From NCBI GenBank assembly GCA_944386855.1, contig CALXCR010000067.1:1-38159 (forward strand): a DNA stretch of 38,159 nt, given 5' to 3'. Source of the stretch: an uncultured Oscillospiraceae bacterium (lineage in GTDB: Bacteria > Bacillota > Clostridia > Oscillospirales > Oscillospiraceae). This document shows positions 24,520 through 32,681 of this stretch, in pieces (positions within the stretch are counted from its first letter, which is position 1; every line of letters begins with the position of its first letter). The position numbers and the translations under genes are program-made. Below the pieces are notes generated by a model. That model saw nothing but the letters and a program-made list of their open reading frames with translations. It was not told the DNA's origin and did no database searches.

Positions 24520-24596
24520 AGCCGCTTTGAATGGGTTATAAGCGCCTTGTGCCACCTACGAAAGCGAGTCTCTATGATGTAAGAGGTGAAAACAAA
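24520..24596 (+). promoter_or_regulatory. Probable L21 leader
   Basis: A 75-base leader between promoter and rplU with AAGCGCCTTGTGCCACC and CGAAAGCG, which resemble the conserved part of the L21 leader of low-GC Gram-positives. An autoregulatory role is inferred; I compared from memory only. Confidence 0.55.
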
Positions 24597-24911
24597 ATGA
24601 AGTATGCAGTTATTGAAACAGGCGGTAAGCAATACCGCGTCGCTGAAAACGACGTTATATTTGTTGAAAAGCTCGGCGCTGAGGAGAATGAAGCGGTCAC
24701 GTTTGACAAAGTCCTCGCCGTGTTTGACGACGACAAACAGGTTTTCGGCACTCCTGTAGTAGAGGGTGCAAAGGTAACGGGCACTGTTCTTAAAAACGGC
24801 AAGAACAAGAAGATCATCGTTTACAAAATGCGTCCGAAAAAGAACTACCGCAGGAAACAGGGTCACAGACAGCCTTATACCAAGGTTCAGATCCAGGCAA
24901 TCGAGGCTTAA
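24597..24911 (+). CDS. rplU: Ribosomal protein L21
   Basis: A 104-residue 50S protein, [15 protein letters not shown] to [26 protein letters not shown] precedes the ATG; a longer in-frame start at 24531 would place this site and the leader inside the gene. Only 36 bases separate it from rpmA. Confidence 0.97.
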   Translation: MKYAVIETGGKQYRVAENDVIFVEKLGAEENEAVTFDKVLAVFDDDKQVFGTPVVEGAKVTGTVLKNGKNKKIIVYKMRPKKNYRRKQGHRQPYTKVQIQAIEA

Positions 24912-24947
24912 GGCTTTTCTTTCAACACGATTTTGGAGGTGTAGACT

Positions 24948-25211
24948 ATGGCACATAAGAAAGGTATGGGTTCGACCAAAAACGGTCGTGACAGCGAATC
25001 AAAACGTCTTGGCGTGAAGAGAGCCGACGGACAGTTTGTCCTCGCCGGTAATATCCTCGTCCGTCAGCGCGGTACGAAGATCCATCCGGGAGTAAACGTC
25101 GGTATCGGAAGCGACGACACCCTTTTTGCTAAGGCTGACGGCGTCGTTCGTTTTGAGCGCGTCGGAAAAGACAGAAAGCGCGTTTCCGTTTACGAAAAGA
25201 TCGCTCAGTAA
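24948..25211 (+). CDS. rpmA: Ribosomal protein L27, without N-terminal extension
   Basis: An 87-residue 50S protein starting [16 protein letters not shown], with [14 protein letters not shown] in the body. Most Firmicutes L27 proteins carry an extra N-terminal segment that the protease Prp removes, and prp lies between rplU and rpmA. Here there is neither the segment nor the gene. GGAGGTG precedes the ATG. Confidence 0.97.
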   Translation: MAHKKGMGSTKNGRDSESKRLGVKRADGQFVLAGNILVRQRGTKIHPGVNVGIGSDDTLFAKADGVVRFERVGKDRKRVSVYEKIAQ

Positions 25212-25228
25212 TCACTTTGCCTGACCGA

Positions 25229-25264
25229 ATGCCGGTATCCCTATCATGGATGCCGGCATTTTTA
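25229..25264 (+). terminator. Terminator of rplU-rpmA
   Basis: ATGCCGG..ATCC / GGAT.CCGGCAT hairpin followed by five T, 18 bases after rpmA. It separates degV and obgE from the ribosomal genes. Confidence 0.82.
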
Positions 25265-25327
25265 TAATAGGAACGGCTTTTGCCGCGTTAAAAAGTATTA
25301 TATAATCACACTGGAGAGATAATATAC

Positions 25328-26173
25328 ATGAAAATCAAAATTTCAGCCGACAGTACCTGCGATCTTTCGCGTGAGCTAGCCGAAAGATACGATATTGCGA
25401 TCACGCCTCTTTATGTGACTAAAAACGACCTTTCATTCCGCGACGGAATCGACATAACACCTGAGCAGATATTTGAAGAGGCCGAGCGAACCGGAGAGCT
25501 CTACAAGACCGCCGCCGTAAACATCACCGATTACACCGGACATTTTTCTCACTGGCTTGAGTCATATGACGCCGTTATACATTTTAATATCGGCAGTGAT
25601 TTTTCCGTCTGCCATCAGAACGCCTGCATAGCGGCCGAGGAATTTGACAACGTATACATCATAAACTCTGAAAATCTCACGGTCGGCACAGGTATTCTCG
25701 CTATAGAAGCCGCCGAAATGGCCGGAGACGGAGCTTCTCCCGCCGATATCGTCGAACAAATCTCTGAGATGATAACGAAGGTGGACGTGAGCTTTGTCCT
25801 TGATAAGCTCAAATACCTATACATGGGAGGCCGCTGTTCCGGAGTTGCGGCGCTCGGCGCAAATCTTTTGAATCTCAAGCCGTGTATTGAAGTGCGCGGC
25901 GGGAAGATGGCCGTCGGTAAGAAATACCGCGGCAATCTCGACAAAGTCGCCTATACATATGCTCAGAACAGGCTCGCCTCACCTGCCGATATCGACAGGC
26001 GGCGCGTGTTTATCGTATATACACGCGGCACAGACGAAGCCGTGATATCAGCAGTGCGCAGGGCAGTATCGGAAGCAGGCGAGTTTGATGAGGTGCTTGA
26101 GTGCTTTGCCGGCTGCGTTATCTCGAGCCACTGCGGGCCGAATACGATAGGTGTTATCTTCTGCGTAAAATGA
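25328..26173 (+). CDS. degV: DegV-family fatty-acid-binding protein
   Basis: A 281-residue protein of the DegV/FakB family, which bind a fatty acid between two lobes and present it to the kinase FakA. Motifs: ADSTCDL at the N-terminus (the Ser/Thr that holds the carboxylate), YKTAAVN, and the second-lobe YMGGRCSG and SSHCGPNTIGVIF. Length is normal. GGAGAG precedes the ATG; a TATAAT at 25307-25312 without a clear -35 may be its promoter. It lies 46 bases before obgE. No fakA is seen nearby, so the pathway assignment is by family only. Confidence 0.9.
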   Translation: MKIKISADSTCDLSRELAERYDIAITPLYVTKNDLSFRDGIDITPEQIFEEAERTGELYKTAAVNITDYTGHFSHWLESYDAVIHFNIGSDFSVCHQNACIAAEEFDNVYIINSENLTVGTGILAIEAAEMAGDGASPADIVEQISEMITKVDVSFVLDKLKYLYMGGRCSGVAALGANLLNLKPCIEVRGGKMAVGKKYRGNLDKVAYTYAQNRLASPADIDRRRVFIVYTRGTDEAVISAVRRAVSEAGEFDEVLECFAGCVISSHCGPNTIGVIFCVK

Positions 26174-26219
26174 CAGCTTTTTATCATGGATACGCCGCCT
26201 GAACAATTGGAGATAAAAT

Positions 26220-27491
26220 ATGTTTGTAGATAAAGTTACGATAAAAGTAAAAGCCGGAAACGGCGGAAACGGGAGCGTTGCGTTCCACCGTGAAAAATAT
26301 GTCGCGGCGGGAGGCCCTGACGGAGGTGACGGCGGGCGCGGCGGAAACGTCGTGCTTGTGACCGATCCTAATATGTCAACGCTGATGGATTTCCGCTACA
26401 AGCGCAAATACACGGCGCAAAACGGTCAGGACGGCATGGGCAAGCGCTGCAACGGCAAAAGCGGCGGCGACCTCGTCATCCGCGTGCCGTGCGGCACGAT
26501 CGTCCGCGACGAAGCAACAGGCGCGATAATCAAGGATTTATCTGACAACGAGCCGTTTGTAATCGCGCGAGGCGGAAACGGCGGCTGGGGCAACTGCCAC
26601 TTTGCGACACCGACGCGCCAGGCTCCGCGCTTTGCCAAAAGCGGGCTTCCGGGTGAGGAACGCACGATCGTGCTTGAGCTCAAGCTGCTCGCGGACGTCG
26701 GGCTCGTCGGATTTCCGAACGTCGGAAAATCGACACTGCTCTCTGTTGTTTCCCAGGCGCATCCTAAAATTGCAAATTACCATTTTACGACGCTTTATCC
26801 GAATCTCGGTGTCGTATACGTCGACGAGGGATCGTCTTTCGTCATGGCGGATATCCCGGGGATTATCGAAGGTGCGTCGGAAGGCGCGGGGCTCGGCCAC
26901 GACTTTCTGCGCCACATAGACAGATGCCGCCTTCTTATACACGTTGTCGACGTGTCGGGTAGCGAGGGGCGCGATCCCGTCGAAGATTTCGATACAATAA
27001 ACGCCGAGCTTGAGCGGTACAGCCCTGAGCTTGCAGCGCGTCCGATGCTCGTCGCCGCAAACAAGTGCGATATTGTGTACGATGAGGATGTTTTAAACAA
27101 ATTTAAGGCATATATAGAGGAAAAAGGGTATCCGCTCTTTGAGATATCGGCCGCAACGCATATGGGTGTTCGCGAGCTTATCGGCGCGGCTGCCGCAAAG
27201 CTTGCCGAGCTTCCGCCTCCGACACTGTTTGAGCCGGAATATGTAGAACCGGAGCTTGCCATGCCGACGGCGGAAGAGCTGGAGATAACCGTTTCCGACG
27301 GCGTATGGTCTGTCGAGGGTGAGTGGATGGTGCGTCTTGTGCGCAACGTCAATTTCTCCGATTATGAGTCGCGCATGTTCTTTGACAGGACTCTTAGAAA
27401 CGCGGGAGTTTACGACCGGCTTGAGGAGATGGGTATCTCAGAGGGCGATACAGTGAGCATTTACGACCTTGAATTTGAATACCACAGATAG
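26220..27491 (+). CDS. obgE: GTPase Obg
   Basis: A 423-residue ribosome-associated GTPase needed for 50S assembly and stress control. The glycine-rich Obg domain (1-158) has GGNGGNGS-type repeats and GGPDGGDGGRGG; the G domain has GFPNVGKST (164-172), DIPG, NKCD and SAAT; the C-terminal OCT domain covers about 345-423. The placement after rplU-rpmA is the standard order in bacteria, here with degV inserted. Confidence 0.97.
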   Translation: MFVDKVTIKVKAGNGGNGSVAFHREKYVAAGGPDGGDGGRGGNVVLVTDPNMSTLMDFRYKRKYTAQNGQDGMGKRCNGKSGGDLVIRVPCGTIVRDEATGAIIKDLSDNEPFVIARGGNGGWGNCHFATPTRQAPRFAKSGLPGEERTIVLELKLLADVGLVGFPNVGKSTLLSVVSQAHPKIANYHFTTLYPNLGVVYVDEGSSFVMADIPGIIEGASEGAGLGHDFLRHIDRCRLLIHVVDVSGSEGRDPVEDFDTINAELERYSPELAARPMLVAANKCDIVYDEDVLNKFKAYIEEKGYPLFEISAATHMGVRELIGAAAAKLAELPPPTLFEPEYVEPELAMPTAEELEITVSDGVWSVEGEWMVRLVRNVNFSDYESRMFFDRTLRNAGVYDRLEEMGISEGDTVSIYDLEFEYHR

Positions 27492-27494
27492 TTT

Positions 27495-27525
27495 AAAAGC
27501 CAAAGCTAAAAGCTTTGGCTTTTTA
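27495..27525 (+). terminator. Terminator of obgE
   Basis: AAAAGCCAAAGC / GCTTTGGCTTTTT with a five-base loop; begins four bases after the stop codon. Confidence 0.9.
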
Positions 27526-27590
27526 CTTTTTGAGTATTATTTATTTGAAAAAGCCTTCAAAATTGGCCATTATATTTTACTTTTCGTCTG

Positions 27591-27619
27591 TTGACAACAA
27601 GATTTCAAGCGGGTAAAAT
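27591..27619 (+). promoter_or_regulatory. Sigma-A promoter of the mgtE transcript
   Basis: TTGACA (27591-27596), 17 bases, TAAAAT (27614-27619). The start of transcription falls near 27626, thirty bases before the small upstream ORF. Confidence 0.88.
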
Positions 27620-27655
27620 ATAGTTGTAAGATATTTTCCTATGGAGGTGAAGATA

Positions 27656-27763
27656 ATGGACGCAAGCGGAGGAGGCGGCATGGAAGGCCGAAGTATTTCG
27701 ATCAGACAGCCAAGAAAAACTTATAGCAGCGCGCGTCCGTTGTCTGTCCGGCGGATATTGTAA
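27656..27763 (+). CDS. Short upstream ORF in the mgtE leader
   Basis: Thirty-five codons, MDASGGGGMEGRSISIRQ then PRKTYSSARPLSVRRIL, with a strong GGAGGTG site seven bases before the ATG and the ATG only 30 bases after the predicted transcript start. Glycine-rich at first, then Arg/Ser/Pro. No family recognised. It ends 95 bases before mgtE, and its stop codon lies between the arms of a hairpin. It may be a leader peptide whose translation governs mgtE, or a small protein in its own right. Confidence 0.55.
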   Translation: MDASGGGGMEGRSISIRQPRKTYSSARPLSVRRIL

Positions 27764-27851
27764 CGCGCTGTTGTCTTCGTGCGTTTTCTCCTGTCTGATT
27801 ACGTTTCCTGCGCATTTTTAAGCACAGATGAGATAAAATTTAGACAGGAGG
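27727..27851 (+). promoter_or_regulatory. Foldable leader of mgtE with SD-sequestering helix
   Basis: Three helices can form. CAGCGCG (27727-27733) pairs with CGCGCTG (27764-27770) around the end of the small ORF. AACGCGC (27762-27768) can instead pair with GTGCGTT (27779-27785), followed by a short T run, a weak terminator. CTCCTGTCT (27788-27796) pairs perfectly with AGACAGGAG (27842-27850), which is the mgtE ribosome site. The first two exclude each other. It does not look like the ykoK Mg2+ riboswitch. Confidence 0.5.
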
Positions 27852-27858
27852 TTTTTTT

Positions 27859-29214
27859 ATGGCTGAAATCACTGCCACTTTTGAAAACACTATTGAGACG
27901 CTTCTCGCCGCGAAAAGGTTTAACAGCCTGCGCGACATTTTGACGACGATGAACCCATCGGATCTCGCCGTTTTGTTTGAAAATCTGCCGAAAGATAAAA
28001 TAGCTCTTATTTTCAGGCTCTTGCCGAAAGGTCTTGCCGCCGATACATTTGTTGAGATGGACAACGACCTTCAGGAAATGCTCATACGCGGCTTTTCCGA
28101 TATAGAACTACGGGAAATAATCGACGAGTTCTACCTTGATGACGCCGTAGACCTAGTTGAAGAGATGCCTGCAAACGTCGTGAAGCGTATTTTATCACAG
28201 GCGGCGTCCGAGACGCGCGCCATGATAAACGAGATGCTGAAGTACCCTGAGGACAGCGCCGGAAGCATCATGACGACGGAGTTTGTAAGTCTCTCGCCCG
28301 ATATGACGGTTACGGACGCGATAAAGAATATCCGGCAGACCGGCATCGACAAGGAGACGATCGACACCTGCTTTGTCATGGACTCTGGGCGGCATCTGAT
28401 CGGCACTATAACGATACGCACGCTAATACTGGCCGACGAACAGAGCAAGGTCGGCGACCTTATGGACAAAAATGTGATCTCCGCTACGACGACGGAGGAT
28501 CAGGAATCTGTCGCTCAGATGTTTGCCAAATACAACTTCATGACAATGCCGGTCGTTGACAGCGAGGGCAGGCTTGTCGGTATTGTCACTGTCGACGACG
28601 TAATAGACGTTATCCAGGATGAGGCGACGGAGGATATGGAGATCATGGCCGCTATCACGCCGTCGGACAAGCCGTATTTAAAGACGTCTGTATTTGAGAT
28701 ATGGAAAAGCCGTATACCGTGGCTTCTGATACTTATGATTTCGGCGACATTTACCGGCTCTATTATAACGCATTTTGAAGATGCTTTAGCGTCGTACGTC
28801 GTGCTCACGGCGTTTATACCGATGCTGATGGACACAGGCGGCAACTCGGGCAGTCAGACATCGGTCACGGTTATCCGCGGGATATCGCTGAATGAGCTCA
28901 ATTTTTCTGATATTTTTCGGGTCGTATGGAAGGAATTCCGCGTCGCTTTGCTTGTCGCTGTTACACTCGCCGCGTGCAATTTTGTAAAGCTTTTAATCAT
29001 AGACAGAGTGAGTATTGTAATTGCCGCCGTCGTCTGCATCACGCTTGCATTTACCGTACTGGTTGCCAAGATCGTTGGAGCGATACTGCCGATGCTCGCC
29101 AAAAAAATCGGTTTTGACCCTGCCGTTATGGCAAGTCCGTTTATAACCACTATAGTCGATGCTCTGTCACTTCTTATCTACTTCTCGGTAGCATCGATGC
29201 TGCTGAACATATGA
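27859..29214 (+). CDS. mgtE: Magnesium transporter MgtE
   Basis: A 451-residue Mg2+ channel of the inner membrane. The N-terminal helical domain (1-135) includes DAVDLVEEMPANVVKRIL; two CBS domains follow (about 140-265, with AGSIMTTEFVSL and KYNFMTMPVVD.EGRLVGIVTVDDVIDVI); five membrane spans fill about 285-451, with the pore segment AFIPMLMDTGGNSGSQTS. Length and order are those of the family. AGGAGG lies eight bases before the ATG. CBS domains close the pore when Mg2+ is high; expression may also be controlled through its leader. Confidence 0.96.
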   Translation: MAEITATFENTIETLLAAKRFNSLRDILTTMNPSDLAVLFENLPKDKIALIFRLLPKGLAADTFVEMDNDLQEMLIRGFSDIELREIIDEFYLDDAVDLVEEMPANVVKRILSQAASETRAMINEMLKYPEDSAGSIMTTEFVSLSPDMTVTDAIKNIRQTGIDKETIDTCFVMDSGRHLIGTITIRTLILADEQSKVGDLMDKNVISATTTEDQESVAQMFAKYNFMTMPVVDSEGRLVGIVTVDDVIDVIQDEATEDMEIMAAITPSDKPYLKTSVFEIWKSRIPWLLILMISATFTGSIITHFEDALASYVVLTAFIPMLMDTGGNSGSQTSVTVIRGISLNELNFSDIFRVVWKEFRVALLVAVTLAACNFVKLLIIDRVSIVIAAVVCITLAFTVLVAKIVGAILPMLAKKIGFDPAVMASPFITTIVDALSLLIYFSVASMLLNI

Positions 29215-29249
29215 TATTTTGCGCGCTGTCGTCCGCAATACTGGGTTTT

Positions 29250-29300
29250 ACACCTGCTTCTGTTTACTGCCTGCTGAGGTAAGCTGAAGCAGGTGTTTTT
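29250..29300 (+). terminator. Terminator of mgtE
   Basis: ACACCTGCTTC / GAAGCAGGTGT, eleven perfect pairs around a 24-base loop, followed by TTTTTG. Confidence 0.8.
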
Positions 29301-29345
29301 GTCCTTGTTCGAGTAAAAGTGCGGCGATGCGGCATTACATCGTAT

Positions 29346-29390
29346 AAAAAACGCCCTGCCGTTCTGCTTTTGCAGTCGGGCAAGGCGTTT
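29346..29390 (-). terminator. Terminator of the pyrophosphatase gene
   Basis: On the minus strand AACGCCTTGCCCG pairs imperfectly with CGGCAGGGCGTT, followed by TTTTTAT. About 95 bases after the stop; nothing else was seen in between. Confidence 0.75.
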
Positions 29391-29485
29391 CTATTAACTT
29401 TATAGGATGAGACTCGCAAAAGAATATATCTTCACAGTCGCAGTATTTGAAAGATTTCTATGGATTTTTCGTCTGTCAGAACAGA

Positions 29486-31573
29486 TCAGCTAAACAGTGA
29501 AAATGCGACAAACAGAGGCACTAGCAGTGACGCGACAAGCGACACAACGGTGATCTGAGTGTTGATCGACGGGCCGGCGGTATCCTTGAACGGATCGCCC
29601 ACAGTGTCGCCTATAACGGCAGCCTTATGAGCTTCGCTGCCCTTGCCGCCTTCATTGCCTGCTTCGATATACTTCTTTGAGTTGTCCCAAAGGCCGCCGG
29701 CATTTGACATGAACAAGGCGAGCAGCAGGCCGCTTACGATGTTTCCGAGGAGGAATCCGCCGACAGCTTTGATGCCGCCGATGAGGCCGACAGCTATTGT
29801 GGCGAGTATTGTGACAAGACCGGCAGGAATAAGCTCACGCAGAGCACCTGTCGTTGCGATGTCTATACACTTTCCATATTCGGGATGCACATTCGGATCG
29901 CCTTCACGGAGGCCCTTGATTGTATTGAACTGACGATGAATTTCTGCAACCATGCGCTGGGCATTTTTATCGACGCCGAGTATGAGCATAGCCGAGAACA
30001 CTGCCGGTATGGCGGCACCGATGAGGATGCCGAAGAACACCGTCGGATCCATGATGTCAAAGCCGAGGATGGCTTCTTTTCCGGCCGCGGCGAGAGCGGC
30101 GTTTGCCTCGGACATGAACGCGCCGAGAAGTGATATTACCGTAAGGCCGGCAGCGCCTATTGAGAAGCCCTTAGTTACGGCTTTAACAGTGTTGCCGGCG
30201 CTGTCGAGCTCGTCCGCGATTCGGATAGTCTCTTCACCAAGACCGCCCATTTCGGCAAGGCCTCTTGCATTGTCAACGATAGGTCCATATGCGTCGTTCG
30301 AGATGATCATACCGACTATGGAGAGCATTCCGACGGCCGCCATGGCAATTCCGAAAAGAGCGTAGCCCTCACCCATGGGATCGCAGATGTTATAGGCAAG
30401 AAGCGCGGAGATCGCGATACCTACCATTGCGGGCAAGCAGGAGATGAATCCATACGATACGCCGGAGAGAACGGTGAACGCCGGTCCGGAAGCGGAAGCG
30501 TGAGCCGTTTTCTGAACGATCGGCTTTGAATCGTCCGTGAAATAATCTGTAGCGATACCGATAATAACACCGACAAGAAGTCCGACCGTGGCAGCGCCCC
30601 ATATGCGCCATGAGAATCCCGGAAAATACCATGTGGCCGCGGCAGTAAGAATCATGTAGATACCTGTGGTGACATATGTTGAGGAGTTGAGAGCTTTAGT
30701 CGGGTTGCCGTTTTTACCGATACGCGCTGTGGCTATACCGAGAATGGAGGCAAGCAGGCCAAGAAGCGAGTAGCAGAATACCATTGAAATTGTATTGTAT
30801 GTCCCGCCGCTGAGAGACTGTGCGAGAACGAGCGCAGAGGCCATGGCCGCTACGTTGGAGTCGAACAGGTCAGCGCCCATTCCGGCTACGTCACCGACGT
30901 TGTCACCGACGTTGTCGGCGATAACAGCGGGGTTGCGCGGATCGTCCTCGGCTATACCGAGCTCGACTTTACCGGTCAGGTCGGCCGAAACGTCAGCCGT
31001 TTTGGTGAAAACACCGCCGCCGGCCTTTGCAAAAAGCGCAAGAGAGCTTGCGCCGAAGGAGAAGCCGAGCAGTATCGACGTGTCACCGACGATCATCAGA
31101 ACAGCTGCAACGCCGAAAATGGCACATCCGACGACGATAAGACCCATGACGGAGCCGCCGCGGAAACCGATGAGGAACGCGGGCTTTATGCCGTGCTGCG
31201 CGCCTTCGGCAGCTCTGGCGTTTGACAGGCTCGCTACGATGATGCCTATCTTGCCGGCGATAGCGGAGAGCGTAGTGCCGGCAATGTACGAGAGAGCCAT
31301 TGCCACATTATCCATCGCATCACCGTTCCAGATCGGCGAGGGTAAAAACAGCAGGATGAGCACGGCGATAACGCCGGCAAAAATCGCGAGGATCTTATAC
31401 TCGCGGCGCATGAAAGTATTGGCGCCTTCACGAATAAGGGCAGCAACCTCATTTATGCGCTTATTTGTTGTAGGTTGTCTTTTGACCCACATATACAGGT
31501 AAGCGGCAAACGCAAACGCAACAGCCGCCGAAAGAAAAGACAGCCCATAAAAGAGTGATAACTGTTGTTCCAT
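29486..31573 (-). CDS. hppA: Membrane-bound proton-translocating pyrophosphatase
   Basis: A 695-residue integral membrane enzyme, about 16 spans, that couples hydrolysis of pyrophosphate to ion pumping. The substrate site has DVSADLTGKVELGIAEDDPR and NPAVIADNVGDNVGDVAGMGADLF; the later acidic site has GDTVGDPFKDTAGPSIN. The segment AGNTVKAVTKGF carries Lys where K+-dependent enzymes have Ala (GNTxAA), so this is predicted K+-independent, normally a proton pump. AAGGAGG precedes the ATG. Stands alone with its own promoter and terminator. Confidence 0.95.
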   Translation of the reverse strand: MEQQLSLFYGLSFLSAAVAFAFAAYLYMWVKRQPTTNKRINEVAALIREGANTFMRREYKILAIFAGVIAVLILLFLPSPIWNGDAMDNVAMALSYIAGTTLSAIAGKIGIIVASLSNARAAEGAQHGIKPAFLIGFRGGSVMGLIVVGCAIFGVAAVLMIVGDTSILLGFSFGASSLALFAKAGGGVFTKTADVSADLTGKVELGIAEDDPRNPAVIADNVGDNVGDVAGMGADLFDSNVAAMASALVLAQSLSGGTYNTISMVFCYSLLGLLASILGIATARIGKNGNPTKALNSSTYVTTGIYMILTAAATWYFPGFSWRIWGAATVGLLVGVIIGIATDYFTDDSKPIVQKTAHASASGPAFTVLSGVSYGFISCLPAMVGIAISALLAYNICDPMGEGYALFGIAMAAVGMLSIVGMIISNDAYGPIVDNARGLAEMGGLGEETIRIADELDSAGNTVKAVTKGFSIGAAGLTVISLLGAFMSEANAALAAAGKEAILGFDIMDPTVFFGILIGAAIPAVFSAMLILGVDKNAQRMVAEIHRQFNTIKGLREGDPNVHPEYGKCIDIATTGALRELIPAGLVTILATIAVGLIGGIKAVGGFLLGNIVSGLLLALFMSNAGGLWDNSKKYIEAGNEGGKGSEAHKAAVIGDTVGDPFKDTAGPSINTQITVVSLVASLLVPLFVAFSLFS

Positions 31574-31595
31574 TTTGGACCTCCTTATTTAATTT

Positions 31596-31616
31596 CTTTA
31601 TAGTCACCCTATAAAG
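31596..31616 (-). promoter_or_regulatory. Inverted repeat in the hppA leader
   Basis: CTTTATAG-GGTGA-CTATAAAG, perfect eight-base arms, between the promoter and the ribosome site of hppA. Could be an operator or an mRNA hairpin. Confidence 0.5.
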
Positions 31617-31640
31617 TCCAAAAAATCTTTCCATTATATA

Positions 31641-31669
31641 TTTTTACTCCATAAATATGGTGTTGTCAA
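31641..31669 (-). promoter_or_regulatory. Promoter of hppA
   Basis: On the minus strand TTGACA (31664-31669), 17 bases, TAAAAA (31641-31646). Confidence 0.7.
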
Positions 31670-31811
31670 TAGTTTTTTGGGCATATTGCTGTTGCTTTTT
31701 TTATATTGCATACTGCCAATTATCCGCTGTATGAAAGGATTTTTTGATATAAATATGCTTTTTGTCGTTTTTAGGCAAGCCCACATATTTTGTTATAATA
31801 ATTAGTTTTAG

Positions 31812-31877
31812 TTTGACGCAAAATTATATTTGATTTTTCATTTGTATTGAGATTTTCTATGATTTTTGACGCAAAAT
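31812..31877. repeat. Direct repeat TTTGACGCAAAAT, two copies
   Basis: Identical 13-base copies at 31812-31824 and 31865-31877, 53 bases apart (about five helical turns), in a very A/T-rich stretch upstream of hppA. The rest of the 31670-31905 gap shows no gene. Confidence 0.6.
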
Positions 31878-31905
31878 ATGATTTTGTAAACTTTTGCGCA
31901 CACAA

Positions 31906-31941
31906 AAGAGACGGCAAGGATTTTGTCCTTTGCCGTCTCTT
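31906..31941 (-). terminator. Terminator of the DUF1846-holB-ricT-yfbR genes
   Basis: AAGAGACGGCAA pairs with TTGCCGTCTCTT around GGATTTTGTCC; on the minus strand it is followed by TTTTGTG. It lies 66 bases after yfbR. Confidence 0.85.
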
Positions 31942-32006
31942 ACAAACCGCTATTAAATTTTACCGCGGCGATCCGCTGTGCATGAGATCTCTGTTTTTCT
32001 TCTGAA

Positions 32007-32600
32007 TCACAGCATCGTATTATTGCTGTTTAACTCGTCGAGCGTCAGCTCGAACGGCTGCATGAAATGCTGCATGAAATATCTTATCTCTTCCATATCC
32101 ATTTTTTCGAGTTTTTCACGCGTCTGTCTCGCGGCGAGCGCGAACTCATTATTGCCGGCACGAAGTTCCTCCACGCATTTTATGTACGCGGCAAGCGTAT
32201 CGGCGGCCTTTACATATCTGCCGGTATCGCCGTCATATCCGCGCATGAGCTTTTCATACTCCGGGCGCATCTCGTCAGGCAGTGTAGCGAGCAGATTTTC
32301 CGCCGCGAGGCGCTCTACTTCTTTATACGCCAAGTTTATCGACCGGCTGTAATACTTTACCGGCGTCGGCATATCGCCCGTTATTATTTCTGTCGCGTCG
32401 TGAAAAAGTGCGGCGGAGGCGGCTTTATCAGGATCTGTTTTCTTTCCGAAAATATCCCGCCCTATAACCGCAAGGCCGTGCGCCAGCACCGCAACCATAT
32501 GTGAATGCTCCTGAATGTTCTCCGCACTGCTGTTGCGCATAAGCGCCCAGCGGTTTATATTTTTCATTCTCGATATAAACGCATAAAAGCTGTACTGCAC
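32007..32600 (-). CDS. yfbR: HD-domain 5'-deoxynucleotidase (YfbR-like)
   Basis: A 197-residue HD phosphohydrolase, in E. coli active on deoxynucleoside 5'-monophosphates. Clear family motifs: SRMKNINRWALMRN, ENIQEHSHMVAVLAH, ALFHDATEIITGDMPTPVKYY, and ELRAGNNEFALA. The start is taken as GTG at 32600: AGGAGG is six bases before it and the resulting length before SRMK matches the family, whereas upstream ATGs lack a ribosome site. Last gene of the minus-strand unit, 81 bases after ricT. Confidence 0.9.
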   Translation of the reverse strand: MQYSFYAFISRMKNINRWALMRNSSAENIQEHSHMVAVLAHGLAVIGRDIFGKKTDPDKAASAALFHDATEIITGDMPTPVKYYSRSINLAYKEVERLAAENLLATLPDEMRPEYEKLMRGYDGDTGRYVKAADTLAAYIKCVEELRAGNNEFALAARQTREKLEKMDMEEIRYFMQHFMQPFELTLDELNSNNTML

Positions 32601-32631
32601 GTCTTGCCTCCTCGCCATACCGGCCTTTTTA

Positions 32632-32666
32632 TGCGGCCGTGACGGCTTGTGCGCGCCACGGCCGCA
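32632..32666. other. Intercistronic hairpin between ricT and yfbR
   Basis: TGCGGCCGTG / CACGGCCGCA, ten perfect pairs around a 15-base loop. On the minus strand no T run follows, so it is more likely an mRNA-stabilising or partly terminating stem; the plus strand would have TTTTATC. Confidence 0.6.
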
Positions 32667-32681
32667 TTTTATCACAATTTC

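Noticed and set aside
27591..27858. A ykoK-type Mg2+ riboswitch before mgtE
   Set aside because: The leader is short and partly coding, and I could not match the conserved core of that riboswitch.
30795..31502. A 235-codon plus-strand frame opposite hppA
   Set aside because: Antisense shadow of a full-length conserved membrane protein.
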